The notes: generated by a model not told the origin, from the sequence alone. DNA of 50,723 bases from CAZSCF01 sp964547585 (GCA_964547585.1 CAZJOI010000004.1:1-50723); one strand, 5' to 3'; counted from the first letter of the stretch, positions 8,098 to 17,405 are shown. Program-made: numbers and translations.

Positions 8098-9219
8098 GCT
8101 CATTTTGTAAAGCCGATTGTCAATACGATTCACAAAGAAAAGAAAACTTTCATTGGAGTTGAGAAAAAGACTAGTAACATCAAGCTGGCCTTTTATTTTA
8201 TCTAAATCCACTAATCTTGTTTTTTCTCCAGTGGTTATGTCGACTCTCCAAAAAGTATCGGTGGTGGATATCTTCCCGTTTATGTAGTCATTAGGCAAGA
8301 TAGAATTATCCGGAATAGATCCGGGCAAGGCATAGTAAATTGTTTTGTTGTCCTTAGACCAAATGCATTTTGAGGCAAACGTCGGAATATTAAGGGCTCG
8401 GTAATCTTTCCCTTGGTTATTCAAGAGGTAGAGAGAATTTTTCGTTCCACCCTTTTTATCAGAACTGCTAAATAAAACATAATTACCGTCATTGCTCCAG
8501 AGATAGTCAGTTCCAAAATTTCCACTAAAGAGAGTTTTAGTTTCCCCTCCGAGAATAGAGACTGTTCCTAGGATCGTCTCCGTGTTTGCGTCAGGTGAAT
8601 TCCAAACGGAAAGTAATCCCGATTTGGGTATGGGGGTCATGGAAATATACTTTGTGTTTATGGGTGTTAACTTGGTCCAATTTTTCCCATTGGGATCGGA
8701 AATATTTAGAGATCCGCTTTTTGTCGTAGAGTCAAAATATTTATAGATTATTCTAGAATCACTTTGCCAAGTAACTGCATCAATATTTCCGCTCAGTAAA
8801 GATCCGGTCGAAGTACTGTAGTCATAAAAACCAAACTGAGAGTAACCGCTTAAAAACTTAGTCTTGGTTATAACCTTGTTTTTGTCGGGAGACCAGAGAA
8901 CACTTTCGAGCCCCGGCAATGTTTTTTCAGAGAGAGTTTTTTTATTATTGCCATCTAAGTCTGTTTGATAGGCTTTGCCGTCATTTTTTGAATAATATTT
9001 AACATTGGATCCGTCGCCTGTGAGGGTTGGGGCTAAAACAGGACCATCGGAAATGGCAGTTATCAAAGAGTTACTTTTATTTACATTAACGGCGGCACTT
9101 TGTGTTGACTGAATTGGCAGGGAATCTTTTTTAAAAGCAAAAAGATAGATCCCTCCAAAAAAAAGGATAACCAAAAGCAAAGAGGAGGATATAATAAATA
9201 TTTTTTTAAGAAGAGACAT
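8092..9219 (-). CDS. Membrane-anchored beta-propeller-like (TolB/PD40-type) protein
   Basis: The 375-residue protein has one N-terminal transmembrane helix (about residues 7-29) and an exported region with repeated blades of the type 'W S-P/N-D' (SVLWSPDKNKV, YLWSNDGNYVLF, CIWSKDNKTIYY), as in WD40-like/TolB beta-propellers. It ends the large minus-strand secretion-type locus, 4 bp after the preceding gene. A role as an outer-face scaffold or binding protein is inferred; no catalytic motif is visible. Confidence 0.7.
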   Translation of the reverse strand: MSLLKKIFIISSSLLLVILFFGGIYLFAFKKDSLPIQSTQSAAVNVNKSNSLITAISDGPVLAPTLTGDGSNVKYYSKNDGKAYQTDLDGNNKKTLSEKTLPGLESVLWSPDKNKVITKTKFLSGYSQFGFYDYSTSTGSLLSGNIDAVTWQSDSRIIYKYFDSTTKSGSLNISDPNGKNWTKLTPINTKYISMTPIPKSGLLSVWNSPDANTETILGTVSILGGETKTLFSGNFGTDYLWSNDGNYVLFSSSDKKGGTKNSLYLLNNQGKDYRALNIPTFASKCIWSKDNKTIYYALPGSIPDNSILPNDYINGKISTTDTFWRVDITTGEKTRLVDLDKIKGQLDVTSLFLNSNESFLFFVNRIDNRLYKMSL

Positions 9220-9223
9220 AAAT

Positions 9224-9715
9224 TTATTTAGATAGGGGCAATGCGAGGCTATTTGAGCAGAAACTCAGGCCATAATTTTTAGCAGCAGATTCTTCGATGG
9301 TGTTTGATACGGTTAGAGAAACATCGAGCAGACAGGCCTGCTCTTTGGTTATACCTAATTTTTTAAGAAAAGAGTCCTCGGCGTTTTTTCGGCTCGTAAC
9401 TAGTGCGGCGGCATTCTTTAGGTAGATTAGAAAACTTTTTTTATTGTTATAATTATATGCAAGTATATCAAAATTTTCATTCGTCTCCATGAGAACGTCT
9501 TTCTCGCTAAGAATAGTAGAAGATGTGTCTTTGTAGTAATTATTTACAGGAATGTTGCTCTTTTCTGTCGGTATTATTATTTGTGTGTTTGTCAAGACAT
9601 TGTCTGATGGTATTGGCACAACAGAATTTTGTTTATTTTTAAAAAATAAAACAATAAACAGCGAAATGGCCAAGATGACAAGGACGGCAAATGAAATCAA
9701 AATCCATTTTTTCAT
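9224..9715 (-). CDS. Membrane-anchored hypothetical protein
   Basis: I do not recognise this 163-residue protein. It has a single N-terminal hydrophobic helix (about residues 5-26) followed by a polar extracytoplasmic region with a Ser/Thr/Asn-rich linker. The rest is a compact domain containing ALVTSRKNAEDSFLKKLGI and two cysteines (near residues 128 and 152) that could form a disulfide. It is 25 bp downstream of the pilin-lysozyme gene and 4 bp upstream of the propeller gene, so it probably belongs to the same export machine. Confidence 0.6.
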   Translation of the reverse strand: MKKWILISFAVLVILAISLFIVLFFKNKQNSVVPIPSDNVLTNTQIIIPTEKSNIPVNNYYKDTSSTILSEKDVLMETNENFDILAYNYNNKKSFLIYLKNAAALVTSRKNAEDSFLKKLGITKEQACLLDVSLTVSNTIEESAAKNYGLSFCSNSLALPLSK

Positions 9716-9740
9716 ATTTTTAAATTAAAAAAGGTATTAA

Positions 9741-10715
9741 TTATATGCCACATATATTAGCAGATGTTTCCCAGTGTTTGTATTTGCCATTTGAAAATAG
9801 CACAGAGGCGGCTTGAATATTTGTAGTGCCGTTCATTAATTTTGTTTTGCAGTTGGCGTAGGTCGCTTCTTGTCCAGCTTTTACCTTGCATTTTCTGTGT
9901 GCACAGTACCTAACGCCACTGCTATTTGTTGTATAGTCATTGCAGTCATAGCTACTCGATCTGGATCCGGTTCCTTCGAATATTGAGCTGCCGTCACAAC
10001 CAATTGAATTGGCGCTAGTCATTATGTTTATTTGATAAAGACCAATTGAAAATGAGTTGCCATCCATACAGAGGTCGGTACTGCTTGCCAAAGCTGCATT
10101 CCCGCGGCTTTCTTTGTTGCATATCATGGACATTTTTTTTGCGTCGTCTGAAAAAGTGCTTTTGAGATTTTCAACAGAACATGGGCCAGAAGAAAGCACC
10201 TCACATTTGCCATTTCCTGTGCCAGATGAACTTATCGTTGTCGACGCTTTTTCTGCGGTAGTTAATGCGGGATTTATGTTTATCCTCTTTATTTTTACCA
10301 AATCAGGATTAATGATGTAAAGAATTAAATAAGATGAAAAAGCCAGAAGCAAGCCAACAATGGCATCGGTAATAACTCCCTTGGCTTTTTCCATCGAAGC
10401 GTTGTTGCCAGCTGAAGTTATATACATATATCCGCCAATAATGATCATGAGTAGGGCACAGATGCCAATAGCACCAATACCAAACTTATAAATAGCACTA
10501 ATGTAATCATAGAAGTTGCTGGGCTTTCCAAGTCCTGGGATTTCTTCCATGGGAGTGTAGGTCATCGATCCTGTAGCCGAAGCTCTTTCCCCTTCAGATT
10601 TATAGACGGTTGTAGCTGCCAAAGAAATATCTTTTTGGCTCACAATTAAAACAGGCGCGACTAAAATTACCGCAAAGAGGAGAACTTTAAATGTTGTTGT
10701 TATTTTTTTAATCAT
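9741..10715 (-). CDS. VirB2/TrbC-like pilin fused to a lysozyme-like (SLT) domain
   Basis: The 324-residue protein has three parts. A signal-peptide-like segment (1-34) comes first. Next is a VirB2/TrbC-like pilin core with two hydrophobic helices (about 76-100 and 113-136) joined by a short Asn/Lys loop. The third part (about 190-324) looks like a soluble lytic transglycosylase: ICNKESRGNAALASS with candidate catalytic Glu202, then FSIGLYQIN, then a terminal NIQAASVLFSNG...W motif. Eight or more cysteines in the C-terminal part suggest disulfides outside the cell. It would combine pilus subunit and peptidoglycan cleavage, normally separate proteins (VirB2 and VirB1). It overlaps the upstream gene by 4 bp. 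Confidence 0.75.
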   Translation of the reverse strand: MIKKITTTFKVLLFAVILVAPVLIVSQKDISLAATTVYKSEGERASATGSMTYTPMEEIPGLGKPSNFYDYISAIYKFGIGAIGICALLMIIIGGYMYITSAGNNASMEKAKGVITDAIVGLLLAFSSYLILYIINPDLVKIKRININPALTTAEKASTTISSSGTGNGKCEVLSSGPCSVENLKSTFSDDAKKMSMICNKESRGNAALASSTDLCMDGNSFSIGLYQINIMTSANSIGCDGSSIFEGTGSRSSSYDCNDYTTNSSGVRYCAHRKCKVKAGQEATYANCKTKLMNGTTNIQAASVLFSNGKYKHWETSANICGI

Positions 10716-12145
10716 TTTTTTGTTTTTGGAAAAAGAGAAAAAATAAAATAACTAGAAAAAAGGAGCACGAAACTTATTAAAACAATTTTTATTAGAAAGA
10801 GTAATTGAGAAGGGGCGCTTGCGAGCAGAGCGGCTAGGGTTGTATTTTTTTTGCTTTCTGGCAATGTGCTTATCTCGTCTGATGATTCCAAATATTCAAC
10901 TACGTTAATTTTAATTGTAGCATCAATTAGTTTTTCATAAAAATCATTTAGTCCAACCCCCCAATATTTATTGAGGGCTTTTTTCGTAGCTTTGTTTGGA
11001 GTGTAAAGGGTTGAGAAAGTTACATCATAAGAATAGCCAACTTCTGTGTCTGAGGGAAAAGAGATGGAACCGTCATCATTTATTACTATTCCATATTCCC
11101 TTCCGTTTATTACTAGTCCGTATTGTTCAGCCGTTTGTTTTGTTACAGAAGCAATATCAATGGTCCAAGAAATATCGTCTATGTTTTGTACTTTAAAATT
11201 AGGATTAAGCTTAACAGTAGATCCGGCAATGGCTTCAAATTCGCTTTTGCTGTAGTCTGGAGTGAGATTGTCATCTAGGTCCTTGAAATAACCCAAAAGA
11301 ATCGGGGCACAAGTTGTTTTGTCTTCGGATTCTATGAAAGCAGAAGGTTCCGTTACAATAAAATATTGTTTAAAATAGACCATTTTCCCTGTTTCCTTGA
11401 TATTAGCCGACACTTCCACCTCGTATTTCTCCTGGGCATCTTTTAGCACAGGAAAAACAGCCTCATTGGAATCGCAATCACTCAAAGGACACTGGTTATA
11501 CTCAAAAGGATCGCCGTCTATTTTCCAAGTAAAATTAGTTAATTCAGAGGAGTCTACTCTTAGCCCAATTATTTCGTTCTTAATTACGGTGCAAGGAGAA
11601 TCTTCATTTGCGCCTAGGCATATTTGATCTTTAAACGCGATGCCAGAATCTGTTGCAGAAACAGAATAAGCTGACATTTCATTGGAAATTGAGTTAAGAG
11701 GTATAATGATATCTCCCGTACCCTTATTAATATTCCCCAAGGAGGTTGTTTCCTCAACGTCTAGTTTAACTCGAATGAACGTCAAGTCCTTATCAAAAGC
11801 CAATTTAAACCTAAGCTCATCTACTCCAAAGCCGGACATTTTAGTGACTTCAATAAGATCTTTTTTTAGTATCTCTTCCCAGTCTCCAGGATTGTTTTTC
11901 TTGGTGCTGCCATAAACTATCCAAGTATAATCCACTTCATTAGCTGGATTTTTGCCGGCAACACGGGCAGAAATACTTATTTCGGTTGGGTTTGCCGGAT
12001 TATTTATGGGAGATTCAGGCAGGTAAGATAAGGAGACATTAATTTTGTCATCCCAAAAGTCTTCAGTGGCCTGCGTTTTTGAGACGTGAGCAAAAGAAAC
12101 AAAAAGCAGAGAAACAAACAAAAGAGTTGGAAAAAACTTTTTCAT
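10712..12145 (-). CDS. Exported protein with Ig-like region and C-terminal membrane anchor
   Basis: I do not recognise a family. The 477-residue protein has a signal peptide (MKKFFPTLLFVSLLFVSFAHV, cleavage after about residue 27), a long beta-rich exported region with repeated patterns such as VDYTWIVYG, NFTWKIDGD and ISWTIDIAS that suggest Ig/PKD-like domains, and one C-terminal transmembrane helix (about residues 448-470). It overlaps the pilin-lysozyme gene by 4 bp, which points to coupled translation and a shared complex. It may be a surface component or pilus-assembly factor (inference). Confidence 0.6.
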   Translation of the reverse strand: MKKFFPTLLFVSLLFVSFAHVSKTQATEDFWDDKINVSLSYLPESPINNPANPTEISISARVAGKNPANEVDYTWIVYGSTKKNNPGDWEEILKKDLIEVTKMSGFGVDELRFKLAFDKDLTFIRVKLDVEETTSLGNINKGTGDIIIPLNSISNEMSAYSVSATDSGIAFKDQICLGANEDSPCTVIKNEIIGLRVDSSELTNFTWKIDGDPFEYNQCPLSDCDSNEAVFPVLKDAQEKYEVEVSANIKETGKMVYFKQYFIVTEPSAFIESEDKTTCAPILLGYFKDLDDNLTPDYSKSEFEAIAGSTVKLNPNFKVQNIDDISWTIDIASVTKQTAEQYGLVINGREYGIVINDDGSISFPSDTEVGYSYDVTFSTLYTPNKATKKALNKYWGVGLNDFYEKLIDATIKINVVEYLESSDEISTLPESKKNTTLAALLASAPSQLLFLIKIVLISFVLLFSSYFIFSLFPKTKK

Positions 12146-12150
12146 ATTAT

Positions 12151-12810
12151 TTATTTTGAAATAAAAATTAAAAACGAATCAAGTAAAATGACAGAAAGCA
12201 AGCTTATTGCATAGGCTAGCCAGATAGACCTGTTTTTATAGACCAACCAAGATCCAATGAAAGAAAAAATGATAAGGGGAGCCATTTGCCAAATAAAAGA
12301 TTTTTCAATAAAAAGAACAAAGCAGTAAAGCAGGGCTGTAATTAAAATTGACCAAAGTTTGAATTTTTGGGAAAAGGAGTGTAATACAAAACCTTTGAAA
12401 AAAATCTCTTGAGATAGAAATAAAAAATTAAAAGTAATGAGTTCAAAAAACAAAAATGCTCCAAAGCTATTTTGAATAACTCTGGCAATGTGATAGTTTC
12501 CCTTAAAATCAGTAAATCTGAACAGAAGGAAAAATATTACCAAGTAAGCCAGCAGAACTCCTCCAGCCCAAAGAAAATCTGATTTTTTATTTGGGCAACC
12601 AAAACCAAATTCTTGTAATTTTTTTTTGAGAATTACTTTAATGTAAAAAAGTGGGACAACCACAAGAAAAGCCAAGCCCTTACAGGTTTCTTGAAAGAAA
12701 TTATCCGCGGGTATCTTTAGGAAAAGAATTAAACACGCCAAAGCCACTAGCAGGTTGACCAGCATCTCTCTCCAAGTTAATTCTTTTTTTATTGAATCAA
12801 ATTCAAGCAT
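12151..12810 (-). CDS. CPBP/Abi-like membrane protein with degenerate protease motifs
   Basis: The 219-residue protein has about six transmembrane helices and the layout of CPBP intramembrane metalloproteases. The usual motif 1 (EExxxR) appears as SQEIFFKGF at about residues 133-141, with Gln for the first Glu and Lys for Arg. The His of motif 2 is absent in ITALLYCFVLF (~158-167), and motif 3 (HxxxN/D) is YAISLLSVILLD (~200-211). Such changes should abolish metal binding, so it may be a non-catalytic relative. It overlaps the upstream gene by 8 bp. Confidence 0.6.
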   Translation of the reverse strand: MLEFDSIKKELTWREMLVNLLVALACLILFLKIPADNFFQETCKGLAFLVVVPLFYIKVILKKKLQEFGFGCPNKKSDFLWAGGVLLAYLVIFFLLFRFTDFKGNYHIARVIQNSFGAFLFFELITFNFLFLSQEIFFKGFVLHSFSQKFKLWSILITALLYCFVLFIEKSFIWQMAPLIIFSFIGSWLVYKNRSIWLAYAISLLSVILLDSFLIFISK

Positions 12811-13279
12811 AGGCTTGTTGTGTTTTTTCTTGTTTTTGTGATTCTTTTTGCTTATTTTCTTCAGCCTTTTCCTTACGTTCTTTGAGAATCATAAAAAATG
12901 TGATAATAACGACAGCTGTTTCAATGGGAAAAAAACTTATGAGTGGCACAGTGTCAATTAGTGTTCCGACAAAAATTATAACTAAACGCTTGGCTAATTT
13001 TTTGTTGGCACCCGCTCCTAAAAAAAACATAATCAGAAAAATAAAGATGGCGCAAAAAACAGAAATAAACAGAGAAAAAGCAAGACCAATAATGGGGATA
13101 AGGCTAATGAACATATCGGCCAGATCTTTGAGGAGTGCAAATATTAAGACAAAAACAAAAAGCATATCAAAAAGTTCAACGTAGGCCAAAAGTGAGGCCA
13201 AGTTTGCGGGGGAGATGCTTTTTATCGATTTTTTTAAATCGATAAAAGATTTTGGTTTAGGGGTTGATTCTGCGGACAT
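12803..13279 (-). CDS. Multi-pass membrane protein of the secretion locus
   Basis: Not recognised. The 158-residue protein has a short polar N-terminus, about three or four hydrophobic helices (residues ~38-55, 60-95, 105-132) and a Lys/Glu/Gln-rich C-terminal tail (residues ~133-158). It follows the VirB4 ATPase by 12 bp and overlaps the next gene by 8 bp, so it is probably a VirB3/VirB6-like small membrane part or a lineage-specific accessory of the machine (inference). Confidence 0.55.
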   Translation of the reverse strand: MSAESTPKPKSFIDLKKSIKSISPANLASLLAYVELFDMLFVFVLIFALLKDLADMFISLIPIIGLAFSLFISVFCAIFIFLIMFFLGAGANKKLAKRLVIIFVGTLIDTVPLISFFPIETAVVIITFFMILKERKEKAEENKQKESQKQEKTQQAYA

Positions 13280-13291
13280 AGAAATAGTTTA

Positions 13292-15091
13292 TTATTCCTC
13301 GGCTAATTCTTTTTTGGCCCGATCTATTTCCAGCAATTGAGATGGGTCAGTAGTAATAATTTGATCTTCACTATAAGAAGCGACAACTTTAATGGCAACG
13401 TGCTTTGTACCTGCGAAAAATATTCCTTCTCCGACGTTACTTTCCAATAATAAAAATTTTTCTTGATCAGTTAGATAAAATGTTTCCATAATAGTTTCAA
13501 TAGCAGCAGGAGATTGTTTCAGCAGAAGCTGAATGGAGGAGTTGGTTACGATCGGTTTTCCATAGCGAGAAGATAAAAAGTCATTGACATCCTGAGTGAT
13601 TGTAGTGAGACCAGTAAAATATTTTCGACATCTTTTGGCAATTCCAAAAAGAAAAGAAGCGGCATCGTCGTATTTCATCATAATCCAAGCTTCATCCACC
13701 AGAACAATTCTTTTTTTCATATTAGTTCTCATTTCAGCCCAAATAAATTGCAATACGACATACATTGCTATTGGACGTAAATCTTCTTCCATATCGCGAA
13801 TGTTGAAAACTACCATTTGATTGTCAGCTTTAATGTTGGTTGGATTATTGAGAAATCCAGCAAAAATTCCCTCAGTATATTTTTCCAATCGAGTGGCCAA
13901 ATCTTTAGCTCCATCCATATTACGTAAAACATTGTACAGATCAGACATAGTTGGGAAGGCTTCCTTTCCAATATTATTAAAATTCGTTTTAGCAGAAATG
14001 TCTCGGATGGCATAGGTTTCATGCAAAGCTCTGTCCAAAATAGAATCTTCTTCTGGAGTGATGCTACCAAGCATCAAATGCAAAAGACCAATTAGGTTGG
14101 CAATATTGTTGCGCAAAACATCTTCTGGATCTTCATCTTCCTGGATTTTTGGTAAATCAAAAGGATTAAGGTGGTTAGATGAGTTAAGCGAGATCTTAAT
14201 AAAAGTTCCTCCAACTGTTTCACATAAATGTTTATATTCATTTTCTGGATCAATAATAATTACATCCGTGCCTATCATCAAAGAACGCAAAACCTCCAAT
14301 TTAACGGTATAGCTTTTTCCAGCTCCGGATTTGGCAAAAACAACCATATTGCCGTTTTCCATTTTAAAACGGTCGAAAATTATCAAACTGTTATTGTGTC
14401 TGTTTATTCCATAGAGAATGCCTTCGTTGCTGGAAAGAGTTGAAGAAACAAAAGGAAAGGTAGTGGAAAGCGGTCCGCTATTCATATTGGTGCCAATGTC
14501 CAGTTCATCGTTAGCCAATGGTAGTGTTGAGTTGAAGCCTTGTTCTGTCTTGAAAACAGCCGGTTTTACATAGACTAATTGAGCTTCCAAGATGGAGGTT
14601 ATGAATTTGTATTGTTTGTCTAGCTCCTTCTCATCTTCTCCATAAACAGTGACATATAGTCCGAAGCGAAAGAATTTTTCTGTGCCTTGTTGCAACTTAT
14701 CTCTCAACTCCTCAATGTCTTGCATAGCAGTTTCCAAGGCGGGATCACGCACTAAGCCTTTTTGTTGTTCAATGTGGACCTGAGATTGAATTTGAGTAGC
14801 GCTACGGCGAAGAGTTTTCAGGAGAGAGGCTGTTTCAATTGGGTGAATGAACATGGAAATGTCCATTGGCATATCAATGTTGATGATGGGGGAAAACCAG
14901 GTGCTATGCAAATATCTCGGATAAGAAATGACAAAAAGAGTTTGGGCGTATGACTCCCCAATCTGAATATATTTGGGTGCAATTTTTATCGCCGAAGGTG
15001 CAATTAAATCAAAAAGTTTTGAAATTCCTTCTTGATAAATTTTTTCAGCTGAAATTGTCTCATCAGTGTTGGGTTTTTTTCTAAATAGCAT
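13292..15091 (-). CDS. virB4: VirB4/TraC-family type IV secretion ATPase
   Basis: The 599-residue protein has an N-terminal VirB4 domain (1-200) and a RecA-like ATPase domain. Walker A is FAKSGAGKSYT at about 252-262, with DPENEY just after the next strand. Walker B is RIVLVDEAW at about 461-469. A sensor-like TITQDVNDF follows. The length is somewhat shorter than the usual ~800 of VirB4. It powers substrate transfer or pilus assembly at the inner membrane. It is preceded, 92 bp upstream, by a separate gene resembling a TraC/VirB4 N-terminal domain and by PrgI, the common CPR order. Confidence 0.88.
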   Translation of the reverse strand: MLFRKKPNTDETISAEKIYQEGISKLFDLIAPSAIKIAPKYIQIGESYAQTLFVISYPRYLHSTWFSPIINIDMPMDISMFIHPIETASLLKTLRRSATQIQSQVHIEQQKGLVRDPALETAMQDIEELRDKLQQGTEKFFRFGLYVTVYGEDEKELDKQYKFITSILEAQLVYVKPAVFKTEQGFNSTLPLANDELDIGTNMNSGPLSTTFPFVSSTLSSNEGILYGINRHNNSLIIFDRFKMENGNMVVFAKSGAGKSYTVKLEVLRSLMIGTDVIIIDPENEYKHLCETVGGTFIKISLNSSNHLNPFDLPKIQEDEDPEDVLRNNIANLIGLLHLMLGSITPEEDSILDRALHETYAIRDISAKTNFNNIGKEAFPTMSDLYNVLRNMDGAKDLATRLEKYTEGIFAGFLNNPTNIKADNQMVVFNIRDMEEDLRPIAMYVVLQFIWAEMRTNMKKRIVLVDEAWIMMKYDDAASFLFGIAKRCRKYFTGLTTITQDVNDFLSSRYGKPIVTNSSIQLLLKQSPAAIETIMETFYLTDQEKFLLLESNVGEGIFFAGTKHVAIKVVASYSEDQIITTDPSQLLEIDRAKKELAEE

Positions 15092-15183
15092 AAATTTTTT
15101 TAATATCCTGATCTTCAGGTTTTTATTTTATTGAGTTTGTTTTTTAACTTTTTTCGAGATTCAGACGCACTGCAGAAAACAAG

Positions 15184-15870
15184 TTATTGAAGATCAATTT
15201 GCTCGACATCTCCCAGTGAATCTGAATTGAAAATATTTGAATTGTAGGCGTTGTACATCAGTTCTATTATTTCCTGAGTTCTTAGAGGTGTTACGCGAAC
15301 ACCCAGTCCCGAAAGTCCGGCGGCAATATGGTCCATTCTTTGAAAAAGCTGAGTTTTGTATGTTTCAAAATTTTCTTTTTTTTGAGCAATATCATTTTTA
15401 GCACTGAAGATACTAAAAATATTGCCAAAAAACCCTTTATTTTTATTTTCAATCGGTGAAAAAGGCAGGATGATGTAAAAGTTTTTATCCATAATGTTGG
15501 AAACGGAAACCAGTTGTTGGATGAAATTTCGATATTCGGCGGTTTGAATTCGCAGTAGTTCACTGGTTTGATATTTTTCTTTATTGTCGAGAAATTCAAG
15601 GTAAGAACTGATGTTGAGCTTTCTGGAATTTATCAAAACTTGGATTGGAAAGTCCAGAGAATTGAGAAAATTTTGATACTGGTTAATGATGGCATCTTGT
15701 TCCTCAGATGACTTAAGATCATAATTTATTGAAGAAACAGCCAGAATTCCTCTAAACGATCCGTTTTTTAGGACAATGACATCTTCTTTTATCTCAGAAA
15801 TATCTAGAAATTGTTGAGTGGCAATTTGAGATGAGGTTTTGGTTATTTTTTTTGAATGTAATTTTTCCAT
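15184..15870 (-). CDS. TraC-like / VirB4 N-terminal-domain protein
   Basis: This 228-residue protein has no ATPase motifs. Its sequence (FLDISEIKEDVIVLKNGSFR, LNSLDFPIQVLINSRKLNIS, and a late LSGLGVRVTPLRTQEIIELMY) resembles the N-terminal domain that precedes the motor domain in TraC/VirB4 proteins. It ends with a proper stop and is separated from virB4 by 92 bp with several stops, so it is an independent gene rather than a sequencing frameshift. It probably links PrgI and VirB4 at the membrane (inference). Confidence 0.7.
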   Translation of the reverse strand: MEKLHSKKITKTSSQIATQQFLDISEIKEDVIVLKNGSFRGILAVSSINYDLKSSEEQDAIINQYQNFLNSLDFPIQVLINSRKLNISSYLEFLDNKEKYQTSELLRIQTAEYRNFIQQLVSVSNIMDKNFYIILPFSPIENKNKGFFGNIFSIFSAKNDIAQKKENFETYKTQLFQRMDHIAAGLSGLGVRVTPLRTQEIIELMYNAYNSNIFNSDSLGDVEQIDLQ

Positions 15871-15902
15871 GGAGTTGTTATGACAATAAACTAAAAATCA
15901 AT

Positions 15903-16313
15903 TTAATAATTATCCAGTATTTTTGATATTTCTTCTATTTTATTTTCAGAGATTGTTTTTTTGGTTATTTTTTCTTCTGTTTTTTTTGTGGTAGTTTTTT
16001 TGAAAGGAGTTTTTGTTCCAAAAGCATTCTTAATGGGGACTCTTTTCCAGAGATAAAATTTGGGTTTAGCAGCGAAACTAAAAAGAGAGAGAAGAAAAGA
16101 TAGGAAGGTTTGGTTATAGGGACGGTAAAAAGCAAATGCTCCAACAATACCAGCAACAACGATGGCGGCTAAAATAAATCCAGAAAAATCTAGCAAGTTC
16201 CATAGGACCAAGAGGATGGCTCCCCCACCAAACATCCAGCCTAGTTGCTTGGCAGTAAAGGGTCCGACGATCTTATCTTCCTTATCAATAAATTGTGGAA
16301 TATTAAATTGCAT
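15903..16313 (-). CDS. PrgI-family protein (type IV secretion, VirB3-like)
   Basis: The 136-residue protein begins MQFNIPQFIDKEDKIVGPFT and has two closely spaced transmembrane helices (about 28-45 and 48-66) followed by RPYNQTFLSFLLSLFSF, typical of PrgI-family proteins that take the VirB3 position. The C-terminal tail is Lys/Thr-rich. PrgI proteins act in the inner-membrane part of type IV secretion systems and are normally encoded right before VirB4-type genes, as here. Confidence 0.82.
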   Translation of the reverse strand: MQFNIPQFIDKEDKIVGPFTAKQLGWMFGGGAILLVLWNLLDFSGFILAAIVVAGIVGAFAFYRPYNQTFLSFLLSLFSFAAKPKFYLWKRVPIKNAFGTKTPFKKTTTKKTEEKITKKTISENKIEEISKILDNY

Positions 16314-16323
16314 AAACTTAAAA

Positions 16324-16351
16324 ATGACGAATGACGAATGACGAATGACGA
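16324..16351. repeat. Heptamer array, unit ATGACGA x4
   Basis: Four perfect head-to-tail copies of ATGACGA occupy the spacer between the PrgI gene and the 308-residue gene. Degenerate related words (AATGACT, AATGACA, TTTGACATT) continue to 16440. The spacer 16314-16433 contains no other gene. It has the same 7-bp period as arrays at 22000, 22314, 37052, 37411 and 48940. Confidence 0.85.
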
Positions 16352-16433
16352 ATTAAATCTAAATGACTAAATGACAAAAATTTGAGTTTTAGGTTTTGAC
16401 ATTGATTTATCATTGGGAATTTGTTATTTGACA

Positions 16434-17360
16434 TTACTCTTTAAGATTTACTACATTTGGTCCTAAATTGATTTTTGGTTCTGGCTTGGGAATGATGATT
16501 GGTGGTGAGGTTCTTTGCGTGACAGATTTCTGCGGGTAGGAAAATTGAACTGATTGGATGTTATTTTTGGGTTCAACTGGTGATGGAGAGGGTTTTTCGA
16601 ATGCAGGGATGCTGGTTTCCTGTAATTGCGGAAATATCACTTGTTTTGTGTTTTTGTTTATGGTTATGGGAGTATTTTCATCTAGAGACTTGAGAATAAA
16701 GGCCAGTTTATGTCGATCAGAAGAGGAAAGATTTTTGCCATTTTCGCTCTGGAAAAGATAGCTGCTTCTTTTGACGGCATTGCGGTCTTCGCGTCCGGTA
16801 ATCATAACGTAATCTGCCAACCAATTCTTGAGGGATGGTCGCGCTGGTTCGGGAAAATTTTTAACTCGGATCCTATTTTCGGTAATGAGTTGTTCGCCCA
16901 GATCAGGATATTGCCGCAGGGCTTCAGGAATGAGCAATTTTTCCAGATTGGCTTGGTAGGCCTTCTCCTGCGAATCGTCATTGATTATTTTGGTAATTAC
17001 GATTTGAGTGATTTCCTTGGCTTTAGTCAGGTCAATATTCATTTCTTTGGCCAGAGCGAATGGCATATCATCTAATTTCAATTCACCAAAATAGTAGCTA
17101 CGAATAGCACGAGCAATATCTGAAATTTTAACTAAATCTAGGTTATAATTTTTTCCAATAGTTTGAATTTTACTGGAAGTTTCTGGCGCGGCCAACTTAT
17201 TTTTAGTTATTTCATCCAAAGCAATAAAACGATCATGGGTAACAATAAATTGTTCCTCTGTTTCATTGTCCGGATTTTTTGTAACTGAAACCAGCATTGG
17301 TGATGTGTCAGCTAGAAACTGAAAATCTTTGTCAAATAATTTAAATCTTTCCCTTTTCAT
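16434..17360 (-). CDS. Conserved hypothetical cytoplasmic protein of the secretion locus
   Basis: Not recognised. The 308-residue protein has no signal peptide or transmembrane helix. The N-terminal two thirds look helical and charged, with a QNLEKLLIPEALRQYPDLG-like central segment resembling a docking domain. The last 80 residues are Pro/Ser/Gln-rich and disordered. It lies between VirB6-like and PrgI genes, so it may be a cytoplasmic adaptor (inference). It starts at an ATG that begins MKRERFKLFDKDFQ. Confidence 0.6.
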   Translation of the reverse strand: MKRERFKLFDKDFQFLADTSPMLVSVTKNPDNETEEQFIVTHDRFIALDEITKNKLAAPETSSKIQTIGKNYNLDLVKISDIARAIRSYYFGELKLDDMPFALAKEMNIDLTKAKEITQIVITKIINDDSQEKAYQANLEKLLIPEALRQYPDLGEQLITENRIRVKNFPEPARPSLKNWLADYVMITGREDRNAVKRSSYLFQSENGKNLSSSDRHKLAFILKSLDENTPITINKNTKQVIFPQLQETSIPAFEKPSPSPVEPKNNIQSVQFSYPQKSVTQRTSPPIIIPKPEPKINLGPNVVNLKE

Positions 17361-17405
17361 AATTATTGATTGAAACTATAAAATAATTTTAAAATCATGC
17401 AAATT

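Noticed and set aside
13292..15870. A frameshifted virB4 made of the 228- and 599-residue genes
   Set aside because: The 92-bp gap has several stops, the downstream protein has its own complete N-terminal domain, and both genes have normal starts. Two separate genes is the better reading.
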